Shown here piece by piece: positions 7,913 to 18,587 of a stretch of 64,000 bases of DNA (its first letter is position 1; each line of letters starts with the position of its first letter). Made by a program: the position numbers and the translations under genes. The stretch is taken from positions 1 through 64,000 of the forward strand of contig DATGDH010000072.1 of assembly GCA_035310985.1 (NCBI GenBank). Reading direction: 5' to 3'. This DNA is from DAHVFK01 sp035310985. Its GTDB lineage: Bacteria; Pseudomonadota; Gammaproteobacteria; Burkholderiales; SG8-39. The notes beneath the pieces were generated by a model. It was not told the DNA's origin. It did no database searches and was given only the letters and a program-made list of their open reading frames with translations.

Positions 7913-9118
7913 ATGTCCCATGTCATGAATACCTATGCGCGCCTGCCGGTGGCCTTCGTGCGCGGCGAAGGCGTGTGGCTGTGGGACGAATCTGGCAAGA
8001 AGTACCTCGATGCGCTGGCCGGCATCGCCGTGAGCACCCTGGGGCACGCGCATCCGAAGCTCGTGCGCGCGCTCGCCGAGCAGGCCGCGCGCGTCTTGCA
8101 CACCTCGAACCTGTTCCGCATCCCCGCGCAGGAGGCGGCCGCGGACCGCATCGCCGAGATCACCGGACTCGAGGAGGTGTTCTTCTGCAATTCCGGCTGC
8201 GAGGCGAACGAGGCGGCGATCAAAATCGCGCGCAAGTACGGCCACGAGCGCGGCGTGCAGGAGCCGGCGATCGTGGTGATGGAGAATTCGTTCCACGGCC
8301 GCACGCTCGCGACGCTGTCGGCCACCGGCAGCCGCAAGGTGCAGGCCGGCTTCGAGCCGCTCGTTTCCGGCTTCGTGCGCGCGCCGTACAACGACCTCGC
8401 GGCGGTGCAAAGGATCGCCGAGATCAACCGCAACGTGGTCGCGGTGCTGGTCGAGCCGATCCAGGGCGAGGGCGGTATCAACGTCGCGAGCCTCGACTAC
8501 CTGCGTGGGCTGCGCGAGCTGTGCGACCGCCACGAGTGGCTCCTGATGCTGGACGAGGTGCAGTGTGGCCTGGGGCGCACCGGCAAGTGGTTCGTCTACC
8601 AGCACGCGGGCATCGTCCCCGAGGTCGTGCCGCTCGCCAAGGGCCTCGGTTCGGGCGTGCCGGTGGGCGCTTGCGTGGCGGGCGGGCGCGGCGCAGGCGT
8701 GCTCAAGGCCGGCAACCACGGCTCGACCTTCGGCGGTAATCCGCTCGCCTGCACGGCGGTGGTCACCACCCTCGACGCGATGCGCGACGAGGGGCTGCTC
8801 GCGAATGCGGCGAGCGTCGGCCAGCTGATGCGCGAAGAGCTCGCGGCGGCGCTCGGCGGCGTGCCGGGCGTCGTCGACATCCGCGGCATGGGACTCATGA
8901 TCGGCGTGCAGCTCGACCGCCCATGCGGCGAGCTGGCGCGCGCGGCGCTCGACGCCGGGCTGGTAATCAACGTCACGGCCGACAGTGTCGTGCGCATGCT
9001 GCCGCCGTTGGTCATGAGCCCGGCCGAGGGGCGCGAAGCGGTCGCGCGGCTCGCGCCGCTCGTCAAGGCTTTCCTCGCGCGCGAGGCAGCACCGCAGCAG
9101 GCCGCCGCCGCGCGCTGA
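7913..9118 (+). CDS. argD: Acetylornithine/succinyldiaminopimelate aminotransferase
   Basis: 401 aa class III PLP aminotransferase, typical ArgD length. It converts N-acetylglutamate semialdehyde to N-acetylornithine in arginine synthesis. Visible marks: the substrate-pocket start MNTYARLPVAFVRGEGVWLWDESGKKYLD, CNSGCEANEAAIK, HGRTLATLSATG, the LDEVQCGLGRTG motif and PLP lysine K243 in PLAKGLGSGVPVGA. Start chosen at 7913 because GGGGGTG lies five bases upstream. First gene of a tight argD-argF-argG run (10-bp gap to argF). Confidence 0.93.
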   Translation: MSHVMNTYARLPVAFVRGEGVWLWDESGKKYLDALAGIAVSTLGHAHPKLVRALAEQAARVLHTSNLFRIPAQEAAADRIAEITGLEEVFFCNSGCEANEAAIKIARKYGHERGVQEPAIVVMENSFHGRTLATLSATGSRKVQAGFEPLVSGFVRAPYNDLAAVQRIAEINRNVVAVLVEPIQGEGGINVASLDYLRGLRELCDRHEWLLMLDEVQCGLGRTGKWFVYQHAGIVPEVVPLAKGLGSGVPVGACVAGGRGAGVLKAGNHGSTFGGNPLACTAVVTTLDAMRDEGLLANAASVGQLMREELAAALGGVPGVVDIRGMGLMIGVQLDRPCGELARAALDAGLVINVTADSVVRMLPPLVMSPAEGREAVARLAPLVKAFLAREAAPQQAAAAR

Positions 9119-9128
9119 CCGCGACGCC

Positions 9129-10048
9129 ATGGGCGTGCGCCACTACCTGCAGTTCAAGGATCTCGCGCTCGAGGAGTACGAGCACCTATTCGCGCGCACG
9201 CGCTGGATCAAGGACCGTTTCAAGCGCTACGAGCGCTACTGGCCGCTCGAGGACCGCACGCTGGCGATGATCTTCGAAAAGCAGTCCACGCGCACGAGGC
9301 TGTCGTTCGAGGCGGGCATGCACCAGCTCGGCGGCGCGGCGATCTTCCTCAGCACGCGCGACTCGCAGCTCGGCCGCGGCGAGCCGGTCGAGGACGCGGC
9401 CCAGGTCATCTCCCGCATGTGCGACATCGTCATGATCAGGACCTTCGAGCAGGAGATCCTCGAGCGCTTCGCGCGCAATTCGCGCGTGCCGGTGATCAAC
9501 GGGCTGACGAACGAATATCACCCCTGCCAGATCCTGGCCGACATCTACACCTTCATCGAGCACCGCGGCTCGATCCGGGGGCGCACCGTGGCCTGGATCG
9601 GAGACTCGAACAACGTGTGCAATACCTGGCTGCAGGCCGCCGAGGTGTTCGGCTTCAACGTGCACGTCTCGACGCCGCCTGGCTACGAGGTCGAGCCCGA
9701 GCGCGCGGGGCTGTACGGCACCGATCACTACGAGGAGTTCCGCGACCCGATGGCCGCGGCGCGCGGGGCGGACCTCGTCACTACCGATGTCTGGACGAGC
9801 ATGGGCATGGAGTCGGAGGACGAAGAGCGCAAGCGCGACTTCCAGGACTGGCAGGTCGACGCGGAGATGATGCGCGCCGCGAAGCCGCAGGCGCTGTTCA
9901 TGCACTGCCTGCCCGCCCACCGGGGCGAGGAGGTGGCCGCCGAGGTGATCGACGGGCGGCAGAGCGTGGTGTGGGACGAGGCCGAAAACCGCCTGCACAC
10001 GCAAAAGGCGCTCATGGAATTCCTGTTACTGGGTAAAGTGAAAGAGTG

Positions 10049-10049
<1 letters not shown>
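9129..10049 (+). CDS. argF: Ornithine carbamoyltransferase (anabolic)
   Basis: 306 aa, standard size. Forms citrulline from ornithine and carbamoyl phosphate. The carbamoyl-phosphate loop is S53-T54-R55-T56-R57, followed by HPCQ (131-134), the ornithine-loop TDVWTSMGME region and the catalytic Cys260 in FMHCLPAHRGEEV. The stop overlaps the argG start, so the two products are made together. Confidence 0.96.
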
Positions 10050-11284
<1,235 letters not shown>

Positions 11285-11286
11285 GC

Positions 11287-11973
11287 ATGCGTACCTGGCT
11301 CGCTGCCCTGCTGCTTGCCGCCGCGCCGGCGTGGGCGGCGCCCTTCGTGGTGCAGCTCGGCAGCGTACGCCTCGGGCTCGATGCGCCGCCCGGCTTCGCC
11401 GACACCGGCTTCACCGGCTCGCCGCGCCTGCAGGAGATGGGCGAATCGCTCACCTCCGCCTCGAACAAGATCCTGCTGTTCGCCATCAGCGACGGCGACC
11501 TGCGCGCTTTCTCGCAGGGCGACACGCCGCAATATCGCCGCTATATGATCATCGTCACGCCGCGCGACCTGGTCGAGCAGCAGGTATCGACCTCGCAGTT
11601 CGGGCAGTTCGTCGCCGACGCCCTGCGCGGCCTGGGGCCCCCCGCGCCGGACGAGAACTATCCCGCCTACCTCAACGCGCAGCCGGCCGGCCAGACCGGG
11701 CTGCTCGCCGAGCTGCACCGCGGCACCACCATGGTATCGGTGTTGCAGGGCACGCGCCTGCCGCCTATGCGCCAGCCCGGCATGATCGAGCGGCTGTTCG
11801 ACAAGAAAGAGCCCCCGCGCTACGCGATCTCGACGACCACATTGCTGCTGCTCAAGGGCAAGGCCCTGAGCCTGTCGGTGTACAGCGGCTACGACTCGGC
11901 CGAGGATGTCGCCTGGATCAAGGACACGACCCGGCGCTGGGTCGCGGACCTCGAGCGCCTGAACCGCAACTAG
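11287..11973 (+). CDS. Conserved hypothetical exported protein
   Basis: 228 aa, starting two bases after the argG stop. Residues 1-18 (MRTWLAALLLAAAPAWA) are a clear Sec signal peptide with AWA cleavage. The mature part is a mixed alpha/beta domain with no catalytic motif I recognise (FVVQLGSVRLGLDAPPGFADTG; RRYMIIVTPRDLVEQQVS; a conserved-looking VAWIKDTTRRWVADL end). It is probably periplasmic. Placement suggests co-transcription with argG, with no evident link to arginine synthesis. Confidence 0.75.
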   Translation: MRTWLAALLLAAAPAWAAPFVVQLGSVRLGLDAPPGFADTGFTGSPRLQEMGESLTSASNKILLFAISDGDLRAFSQGDTPQYRRYMIIVTPRDLVEQQVSTSQFGQFVADALRGLGPPAPDENYPAYLNAQPAGQTGLLAELHRGTTMVSVLQGTRLPPMRQPGMIERLFDKKEPPRYAISTTTLLLLKGKALSLSVYSGYDSAEDVAWIKDTTRRWVADLERLNRN

Positions 11974-11986
11974 ACCGGAGCCCGGC

Positions 11987-12472
11987 ATGCCGTCTTTCGA
12001 CATCGTCTCGCAAGTTGACAGGCAGGAAGTGAAGAACGCGCTCGAGCAGGCAAACCGGGAGATCGCCAACCGCTTCGACTTCAAGGGCTCGGACGCGCGC
12101 ATCGAGCAGAACGAGCTTCAGCTCACCGCGTTCGCCGACGACGAGTTCAAGCTCGGCCAGGTGCTGGACGTGCTGCGCGCGCGCATGACCAAGCGCAACA
12201 TCGACGTGCGCTGCCTGGAGCTCGGCGCGCTGGAGAAGATTTCCGGCGACAAGGTCAAGCGCGCGCTGACGGTCAAGACCGGGATCGCCCAGGACAAGGC
12301 CAAGTCGATCGTCAAGCTGATGAAGGATTCGAAGCTCAAGGTGCAAGCGTCGATCCAGGGCGACGCGCTGCGCGTCGCCGGCGCCAAGAAAGACGAGCTG
12401 CAAGCGGCGATTCAGCTCGTGCGCGCCAAGGTCGCCGACCAGCCGCTGCAGTTCGTCAATTTCCGCGACTGA
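11987..12472 (+). CDS. yajQ: YajQ-family cyclic-di-GMP/nucleotide-binding protein
   Basis: 161 aa, full family length, starting MPSFDIVSQVDRQEVKNALEQANREI with the RFDFKGSDA motif characteristic of YajQ/UPF0234. Family members bind RNA or tRNA, and some bind cyclic di-GMP and act with transcription factors (shown in Xanthomonas). Two duplicated ferredoxin-like halves are expected. Its 3' end overlaps the convergent amidotransferase gene by 17 bp. Confidence 0.92.
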   Translation: MPSFDIVSQVDRQEVKNALEQANREIANRFDFKGSDARIEQNELQLTAFADDEFKLGQVLDVLRARMTKRNIDVRCLELGALEKISGDKVKRALTVKTGIAQDKAKSIVKLMKDSKLKVQASIQGDALRVAGAKKDELQAAIQLVRAKVADQPLQFVNFRD

Positions 12473-13169
12473 GCCGGACGCTCCAGCGCTCGTAGATCAG
12501 GTCCGCCACTTCCTGCAGCGCCGCGATGCGTTGCTCGAGCCCGCGCTGTATGGTCTCGGGCCGTTGCACGCCCGGGCTCGCCGCGCTCGCCTCGATCTCC
12601 GCGCGCCCGAGCTCGCACCAGCTGCGCACCATCTCGGAAGTCATCTCCACGTGGCACTGCAGGCCGAAATGCTTGCCGAGCGCAAAGCCCTGGTTGGCGC
12701 ACAGCGCATTGCCGAGCACGCGCGTGGCGCCCGGCGGAATGGTGAAAGCTTCCCCATGCCAGTGGAAGGCCTCGAACGATTGCCGCTCGCCGAACCATTC
12801 GCGCGCGACCGCGTTGTCCGCCACCTCCACCCTGCCCCAGCCGATCTCCTTCGCCGCAGCAGGGCCGACGCTGCCGCCGAACGCCTTGGCGATCAGCTGA
12901 CCGCCGAGGCAATGGCCGAGCACGGGGGCATTGCGGCGCACGGCGTCGCGAATCAACTCGACGACGCGCGGGATCCACGGCAGTTCGTCGTTCACGCTCA
13001 TCGGTCCGCCCATCAGCGCGATCCCGCTGAAGCGCCCGGCGTTTTTCGGCACGGCGTCGCCCGCATCGATCGCCACCAGCCGCCACGGGATGGAGTGCGC
13101 ATCGAGGAAGCTGGAAAAATGTCCTGGCCCTTCGCTCGCGGCGTGCCTCAGAATGGCGACGGGCTTCAT
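12456..13169 (-). CDS. Class I glutamine amidotransferase-like protein
   Basis: 237 aa stand-alone GATase1 domain. The nucleophile elbow is GHCLGGQLIA (cysteine near residue 88); the catalytic His-x-Glu is in LQCHVEM. It resembles GMP-synthase-like amidotransferases used in metabolite detoxification or gamma-glutamyl hydrolysis; the substrate is unknown. The stop falls inside the end of the convergent yajQ gene. The start at 13169 is 12 bp from the divergent protease gene at 13182. Confidence 0.85.
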   Translation of the reverse strand: MKPVAILRHAASEGPGHFSSFLDAHSIPWRLVAIDAGDAVPKNAGRFSGIALMGGPMSVNDELPWIPRVVELIRDAVRRNAPVLGHCLGGQLIAKAFGGSVGPAAAKEIGWGRVEVADNAVAREWFGERQSFEAFHWHGEAFTIPPGATRVLGNALCANQGFALGKHFGLQCHVEMTSEMVRSWCELGRAEIEASAASPGVQRPETIQRGLEQRIAALQEVADLIYERWSVRLSRGN

Positions 13170-13181
13170 ATTGAGGGGAGC

Positions 13182-13829
13182 ATGAAAGGCGCTTGTTGTC
13201 GCGCTTATTGTATTGGGCTCGTCGGCCTGCTCCTAGCGCTGCCCGCGCAGGCGACCGACGTCACCCTGGTCGGCGTGTTCCCCGGCAAGGCGGCGGTGCT
13301 GCAGATCGACGGCGGACGGCCTACCACGGTGCGCCTCGGCCGCAGCGCACAGGGCGTGAGCGTGCTCGAAGTGGAAGAGAAGCTGGCGCTCGTCGAGATC
13401 GGCGGCAAGCGCCTCACGCTGCTCCTCGGGCAGTACGCCAGCGGCTCGCCCTCCGGCGACCGCGAGAGAATCACGCTCGCCGCCGACGCGCGCGGCCACT
13501 TCTTCGCCGACGGCAGCATAGACGGCGGCCCGGTGAGGTTCCTCGTCGACACCGGCGCATCGATGGTGGCGCTGCCGGCGCGCGATGCCAACCGGCTGGG
13601 GATCGACTACCGCAAAGGCCCGCGCGGCATCATCCAGACGGCGGGTGGCGACGCGATAGCCTACCGCGTGAAGTTCGACCAGGTGAAGGTCGGCGGCATC
13701 GAGCTCACCAACATCGACGGCGTGGTGCTCGAGCAGGGCCTTGACATCGCGCTGCTCGGCATGAGCTTCCTGAACCGGGTCGAGATGCAGCGCGACGGCC
13801 AATCGATGGTGCTCATCCGCCGCTACTAG
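13182..13829 (+). CDS. Retropepsin-like (clan AA) aspartic protease, exported
   Basis: 215 aa. Residues 1-25 form a signal sequence with cysteines at 5, 6 and 10. The C-terminal half holds a single retroviral-type aspartyl protease domain: catalytic Asp123 in FLVDTGASMVALP, then the flap region and the LLGMSFLNR end motif. One domain per chain implies a homodimer, as in retropepsins. The family (TIGR02281-like) is common in proteobacterial periplasms; substrates are unknown. GGGGAG precedes the ATG by one base, tighter than normal. Confidence 0.85.
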   Translation: MKGACCRAYCIGLVGLLLALPAQATDVTLVGVFPGKAAVLQIDGGRPTTVRLGRSAQGVSVLEVEEKLALVEIGGKRLTLLLGQYASGSPSGDRERITLAADARGHFFADGSIDGGPVRFLVDTGASMVALPARDANRLGIDYRKGPRGIIQTAGGDAIAYRVKFDQVKVGGIELTNIDGVVLEQGLDIALLGMSFLNRVEMQRDGQSMVLIRRY

Positions 13830-13836
13830 CGCGGCG

Positions 13837-14574
13837 CTATTTGCCCGGAACCAAAGGCACGAAGCGCACCGGCAGCACGTCGCGGCGGTCGAAGCCGCCG
13901 TCGGCGCGCCGCGTGATGACCGCGAGCTCCTGCACGCCCCACTGGCCGCCGACCGGGATGACCATCTTGCCGCCGGGCTTGAGCTGCTCGACCAGCGCGG
14001 GCGGCACGCGCGGCGCCGCCGCGGTGACGATGATGCCATCGAAGGGTCCCTTGTCCGGCCAGCCGGCGTAGCCGTCGCCGATGCGCACTTCGATATTGCG
14101 GTAGCCGAGCTCGGCCAGACGCGCCTGCGCAGTGCGCGCAAGCGAAGGCACGATCTCGATCGAGTACACCTGCTTGACGATCTCGGCCAGCACCGCCGCC
14201 TGGTAGCCCGAGCCGGTACCGACCTCGAGCACCACCTGCCCGGGCTGCGGATCGATCAGGTCAGTCGACAGCGCGACGATGTAGGGCTGCGAGATCGTCT
14301 GCCCTTCGCCGATCGGCAGCGGGTGGTTGCGATAGGCTTCGCGCGCGAGCTCGCGCGGAACCAGGCGATGGCGCTCCACCTTGCCGAGCGCCGACCGAAC
14401 CGCGGGCGACATGGCGGCGCGCCCGGTCTCGGCGCGCGTTTCCGCGTACATCGCGTCGACCTCGGCGACCATGTGCGCACGCAGGGCGGCGAAATCGGTT
14501 TGGGCGTCGCTGGCGGTCATGCCGGAGAGGGCAAGCACTGCAGCGAACGTTGCGCGCCACCGCGGGGGCACCAC
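13837..14574 (-). CDS. pcm: Protein-L-isoaspartate O-methyltransferase, with signal peptide
   Basis: 245 aa, GTG start. Methylates isoaspartyl residues in damaged proteins using SAM. Family marks: PLPIGEGQTISQPYIVA (86-101), SAM loop VLEVGTGSGYQ (115-125), IIVTAAAPRVPPALVEQLKPGG. Residues 5-24 look like an export signal (RWRATFAAVLALSGMTASDA), so this copy may act in the periplasm, unlike E. coli Pcm. Stop is close to the convergent protease gene; start lies 7 bp after folE2. Confidence 0.88.
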   Translation of the reverse strand: MVPPRWRATFAAVLALSGMTASDAQTDFAALRAHMVAEVDAMYAETRAETGRAAMSPAVRSALGKVERHRLVPRELAREAYRNHPLPIGEGQTISQPYIVALSTDLIDPQPGQVVLEVGTGSGYQAAVLAEIVKQVYSIEIVPSLARTAQARLAELGYRNIEVRIGDGYAGWPDKGPFDGIIVTAAAPRVPPALVEQLKPGGKMVIPVGGQWGVQELAVITRRADGGFDRRDVLPVRFVPLVPGK

Positions 14575-14581
14575 GCGCCTC

Positions 14582-15388
14582 TCAGTGCTTGAGCGTCTTG
14601 TCCTTCTCGATCAGAGCGTAGGCGCTGTGGTTGTGGATCGACTCGAAGTTCTCCGACTCGACCACATAGGCCTCGATACGCTCGTCGAGGTTAAGCACCG
14701 CGGCGACGTCGCGCACCATGTCCTCGACGAACTTCGGGTTGTCGTAGGCGCGCTCGGTGACGAACTTCTCGTCGGGGCGCTTGAGCAGGCCGTACAGCTC
14801 GCTCGAGGCCTGCTTTTCCACCAGGTCGACGATCTCCTCGATCCAGACGAAGGCGTTCAGGCGCGCGCTCACAGTGACGTGCGAGCGCTGGTTGTGGGCG
14901 CCGCGCTCGGAGATCTTCTTCGAGCAGGGGCACAGGCTCGTGACCGGCACCTGCACCTTCATGGTGAAGGTCTGCCTGCCGTGTGCGATCTCGCCCCTGA
15001 AGCTTACCTCGTAGTCCATCAGGCTCTTGACGCGCGATACCGGTGCGGCCTTCTCGATGAAGTACGGGAAGCTCATCTCGATCAGGCCTTCCTCGGCCTC
15101 CAGGCGCTCGACCATTTCCTTGAGCATCCGCTGAAAGGTCTCCACGGTGATCTCGCGCTCATGCGCCTCGAGGATCTCGACGAAGCGCGACATGTGCGTG
15201 CCCTTGAAATGGTGCGGCAGCCCGACGTACATGTTGAACGTCGCCACGGTGTGCTGCGCGCCGCCCGAGCGCTCCTGGATGCGCATCGGGTGCCGGATCG
15301 CCTTGACCCCGACCCGGTCGATCGCGAGCTTGCGCGTGTCGGCGCTCGCCTGGACGTCGGGGATGTTGTACAGATCGCGTGACTTCAT
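14582..15388 (-). CDS. folE2: GTP cyclohydrolase FolE2 (type IB)
   Basis: 268 aa. Converts GTP to dihydroneopterin triphosphate for folate (and queuosine) synthesis. The catalytic cysteine lies in VTSLCPCSKKIS (C153 or C155), and HTVATFNMYVGLPHHFKGTHMSRFVE and NHSAYALIE match the FolE2 fold. ATG at 15388 is used; the frame could start one codon earlier at TTG. FolE2 works with metals other than zinc, which can matter under Zn limitation. Same strand as and downstream of dxs (25 bp). Confidence 0.95.
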   Translation of the reverse strand: MKSRDLYNIPDVQASADTRKLAIDRVGVKAIRHPMRIQERSGGAQHTVATFNMYVGLPHHFKGTHMSRFVEILEAHEREITVETFQRMLKEMVERLEAEEGLIEMSFPYFIEKAAPVSRVKSLMDYEVSFRGEIAHGRQTFTMKVQVPVTSLCPCSKKISERGAHNQRSHVTVSARLNAFVWIEEIVDLVEKQASSELYGLLKRPDEKFVTERAYDNPKFVEDMVRDVAAVLNLDERIEAYVVESENFESIHNHSAYALIEKDKTLKH

Positions 15389-15413
15389 CAAACCTATTTT
15401 ACACCCGACTGAT

Positions 15414-17336
15414 TTACTCGGGTATTATGCCGCGGATCGATTTCACTATCCCTGCCGCATCCAGGCCTACCGATGCGAGCAGCGCGGCAGGGTCGCCGTG
15501 GTCGATGAAGCGGTCGGGCAATCCGAGCAGCAGCACGCGGGGCTCGAGGCCCATGTCCGCCAGCGCCTCGCACACCGCGCTCCCGGCGCCGCCCATCACC
15601 GCATGCTCCTCGATCGTCACGAGCAGCTCGTGCGTCTCGGCCAGCCGCCGCACGAGCTCGCGGTCGAGCGGCTTGACGAAGCGCATGCTGGCGACCGTGG
15701 CCTCGAGCGCGGCCGCAGCCTCGAGCGCCGGCCGCAACATGGCACCGAACGCGAGCAACGCGACGCGTCGTCCCTCGCGGCGCAGCTCGCCGCGGCCCAC
15801 CGGCAGCGCCTCCATCGCCTTCACCGGCGCGACGCCCGGCCCGCTGCCGCGCGGATAGCGCACCGCCGCCGGTCCGTCGAGCGTGAACGCGGTATAGAGC
15901 ATCTGCCGGCACTCGTTCTCGTCGGCCGGCGCCATCAGCGTCAGGTTCGGCACGGCGCGCAGATACGCGTAGTCGAAGGCACCGTTGTGCGTGGCGCCGT
16001 CGCCGCCCACCAGGCCGGCGCGGTCGAGCGCGAACACCACCGGCAGGTCCTGGATCGCCACATCGTGGATCAGTTGATCGTAGCCGCGTTGGAGGAAGGT
16101 CGAGTAGATCGCCACCACCGGTTTGGCGCCTTCGCAGGCGAGCCCCGCGGCGAAGGTCACCGCGTGCTGCTCGGCGATGCCGACGTCGAAGTAGCGCCCG
16201 GGAAACTTCTCCGAGAACTCCACCATGCCCGAGCCTTCGCGCATCGCCGGCGTGATCGCGACCAGCCGGGGATCCAGCTCCGCCATGTCGCACAGCCAAT
16301 CGCCGAAGATCTGGCTGTAGCTCGCGCGCCCGCCCGCCGTCTTCTTCAGGCCGAGGGCGGGATCGAACTTGCCCGGGCCGTGGTACGCGATCGGGTCATC
16401 CTCGGCGAGCTTGTAGCCCTGGCCCTTGCGTGTCACGACGTGCAGGAACTGCGGGCCTTTGAGCTTCTTGATGTTGGCAAGCGTCGGGATCAGCGCGTCC
16501 AGATCGTGGCCGTCAATCGGGCCGATGTAGTTGAAGCCGAATTCCTCAAACAACGTGCTCGGCGTCACCATTCCCTTGACGTGCTCCTCGGCGCGGCGCG
16601 CCAGCTCCCAGAAGCCCGGCACGCGCTTCAGGATGTGCTCGCTCGCGCGCCTTGCGGTCGAATAGATGCGCCCCGAGAGCAGGCGCGCAAGGTAATTGGT
16701 GAGCGCGCCCACCGGCTGCGAGATAGACATCTCGTTGTCGTTCAGGATGACGAGCAGGTCGACGTCCATCGCTCCGGCATTGTTCATCGCCTCGTAGGCC
16801 ATGCCGGCCGACATGGCGCCGTCGCCGATCACCGCGATCGCGCGCCGCGGCTCGCCCTTCATCTTCGAGGCGACCGCCATGCCGAGCGCCGCCGAGATCG
16901 AGGTCGAGGAGTGCGCGGTGCCGAACGTGTCGTAGGGCGACTCGCTGCGCCGCGGGAAGCCCGAGATGCCGCCAAGCTGGCGCAACGTGTGCATTCTCTC
17001 GCGCCGGCCGGTGAGGATCTTGTGCGGATAGGTCTGGTGGCCGACGTCCCACACGATGCGATCCTCGGGCGTGTCGAACACGTAGTGCAGCGCAATGGTC
17101 AGCTCGACCGTGCCGAGGTTCGAAGACAGATGGCCGCCGGTCTTGGAGACCGAATCGAGCACGAACGCGCGCAGCTCGTCCGCGAGCTGCTTGAGCTGCT
17201 TGCGCTCCAGCCCGCGCAGCGCCGCGGGGTCATCGATCGTGCGCAGCAGCTCGTACATGGAGGGATTGTAGCCCTGCGCCTCCGCCTCGCCCCGTTCGTC
17301 CCGCAGCTCGCCCGGCGCACCGGTCGCGAACGCCAT
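15414..17336 (-). CDS. dxs: 1-deoxy-D-xylulose-5-phosphate synthase
   Basis: 640 aa. Joins pyruvate and glyceraldehyde 3-phosphate with thiamine diphosphate, the first step of the MEP isoprenoid pathway. DVGHQTYPHKILTGRR (97-112) and the TPP motif GDGAMSAG...NDNEMS (171-204) are clear; the C-terminal transketolase domain ends LLGLPDRFIDHG. Start chosen at 17336, where GAGGAA lies seven bases upstream and ATG overlaps the ispA stop; the family-typical MYELLRTIDDPAAL at 17258 has no ribosome site, so about 26 extra residues are likely. Confidence 0.95.
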   Translation of the reverse strand: MAFATGAPGELRDERGEAEAQGYNPSMYELLRTIDDPAALRGLERKQLKQLADELRAFVLDSVSKTGGHLSSNLGTVELTIALHYVFDTPEDRIVWDVGHQTYPHKILTGRRERMHTLRQLGGISGFPRRSESPYDTFGTAHSSTSISAALGMAVASKMKGEPRRAIAVIGDGAMSAGMAYEAMNNAGAMDVDLLVILNDNEMSISQPVGALTNYLARLLSGRIYSTARRASEHILKRVPGFWELARRAEEHVKGMVTPSTLFEEFGFNYIGPIDGHDLDALIPTLANIKKLKGPQFLHVVTRKGQGYKLAEDDPIAYHGPGKFDPALGLKKTAGGRASYSQIFGDWLCDMAELDPRLVAITPAMREGSGMVEFSEKFPGRYFDVGIAEQHAVTFAAGLACEGAKPVVAIYSTFLQRGYDQLIHDVAIQDLPVVFALDRAGLVGGDGATHNGAFDYAYLRAVPNLTLMAPADENECRQMLYTAFTLDGPAAVRYPRGSGPGVAPVKAMEALPVGRGELRREGRRVALLAFGAMLRPALEAAAALEATVASMRFVKPLDRELVRRLAETHELLVTIEEHAVMGGAGSAVCEALADMGLEPRVLLLGLPDRFIDHGDPAALLASVGLDAAGIVKSIRGIIPE

Positions 17337-18238
17337 CAGAATTTCCTCGTCACGATGTAGTCCCCCACCTCGCGCAGTCGCCGCGCGCGCTCGCCGAAGC
17401 CTTCGAGCGCCGCGCGCGCGTCCTGGCGCAGCGCCTCCGCATGCGCGCGCGCACGCGTGATGCCGAGTGCCGGAACGTAGGTGGGCTTGCCCTGCTTCGC
17501 GTCCTTGCCCGTGGTCTTGCCGAGCGTCGCGGTGCTCGCCTCGGCGTCGAGCACGTCGTCGACCACCTGGAAAGCGAGCCCGATGCACTTCGCGTAGCGA
17601 TCGAGCTTCGCGCCGCTCTCGGAGGGGAGGCGCGCGCCGCAGGCCGCGCCGGCGAACACCGCGGCGCGGATTAGCGCTCCGGTCTTGTGGATATGCATGA
17701 ACTCGAGCTCCGGCAGCGAGAGCTGCTTGCCGGTCGACTCGAGATCGATCGCCTGGCCGCCCGCCATGCCGCGCGATCCGGCCGCCAGAGCAAGCGCCTT
17801 GACCATCTCGAGCTGCGTCGCCGGGTCGTCGGCGAGCCGGTGCTCCGCGAGCAGCTGGAAGGCGAGCGCCTGCAGCGCGTCGCCGGCGAGCAGCGCAGTG
17901 GCCTGGTCGAATTCGACGTGCACCGTGGGCTTGCCACGCCGCAGGACGTCGTCGTCCATGCACGGCAGGTCGTCGTGCACCAGCGAATAGGCGTGCATCA
18001 TCTCGACTGCCGCCGCGGCGATCTCAACGCGCTCGGGCGCCGCGTCTGTGATCTCCCCCGCGGCGAAGGCGAGCAGCGGCCGCACGCGCTTGCCGCCCTC
18101 GAGCGTGGCGTAGCGCATCGCTTCGTGCAGGCGCGTGGGCGCGACGCGTGCCGCCGGCAGCACGCGCGCCAGCACTTCCTCCATGCGCGCCTGGATGCCG
18201 CCCATCCAGGCCTGGAACTCGGTCTCAGTCGCCGTCAC
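17336..18238 (-). CDS. ispA: Farnesyl/geranyl diphosphate synthase
   Basis: 300 aa trans-prenyltransferase making FPP from IPP and DMAPP. First aspartate-rich motif DDLPCMDDD (89-97); second DDVLD (227-231); GGKRVRP at 48-54 binds IPP. Middle gene of xseB-ispA-dxs, with its start 14 bp inside xseB and its stop shared with the dxs ATG, so translational coupling runs along the operon. Confidence 0.95.
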   Translation of the reverse strand: MTATETEFQAWMGGIQARMEEVLARVLPAARVAPTRLHEAMRYATLEGGKRVRPLLAFAAGEITDAAPERVEIAAAAVEMMHAYSLVHDDLPCMDDDVLRRGKPTVHVEFDQATALLAGDALQALAFQLLAEHRLADDPATQLEMVKALALAAGSRGMAGGQAIDLESTGKQLSLPELEFMHIHKTGALIRAAVFAGAACGARLPSESGAKLDRYAKCIGLAFQVVDDVLDAEASTATLGKTTGKDAKQGKPTYVPALGITRARAHAEALRQDARAALEGFGERARRLREVGDYIVTRKF

Positions 18239-18503
18239 CAGACTCAGGTACCTCCAGGACTAGCGGCCTGAGAACATCACCTTCGAGCACTTTCACCTGC
18301 TGCTGCGCAGCCTCCAGCCGCTGCTGACAGAAGCGCGCCAGCTCCAGGCCGCGCTTGTGTGCCGCGAGCGCCTGCTCGAGGCTCAAATTGCCGCCTTCCA
18401 TCTGGCTGACCACGCGCTCTAGCTCGGCGAGCGCCTTTTCGAACGTCAGCTCGGAAACCGGCGTGGCCTCGGCCGAGGAACTTTGCCGGGGGGACTTGCT
18501 CAT
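18225..18503 (-). CDS. xseB: Exodeoxyribonuclease VII small subunit
   Basis: 92 aa, with the XseB core LTFEKALAELERVVSQMEGG and LEQALAAHKRGLELARFCQQRL, forming the helical hairpin that binds XseA. Exo VII degrades single-stranded DNA from both ends. The first gene of the xseB-ispA-dxs operon, a common proteobacterial arrangement; its partner xseA lies 23 kb away at 41385. Confidence 0.95.
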   Translation of the reverse strand: MSKSPRQSSSAEATPVSELTFEKALAELERVVSQMEGGNLSLEQALAAHKRGLELARFCQQRLEAAQQQVKVLEGDVLRPLVLEVPESGDGD

Positions 18504-18587
18504 AAGGAGCGCAACCTTAGCCGACGCCGCACCAGCCGGTCAAACCCGGCGTGCGCTAAAATTAGGTCTTTTGCTGCGGGGACTTAG

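Noticed and set aside
5815..7926. 703-codon open frame on the minus strand
   Set aside because: Exactly antisense to the PLP decarboxylase; composition is His/Arg/Val-rich with no family motif, as expected for shadow frames in high-GC DNA.
15147..17360. 737-codon plus-strand frame
   Set aside because: Antisense to folE2 and dxs; same shadow character.
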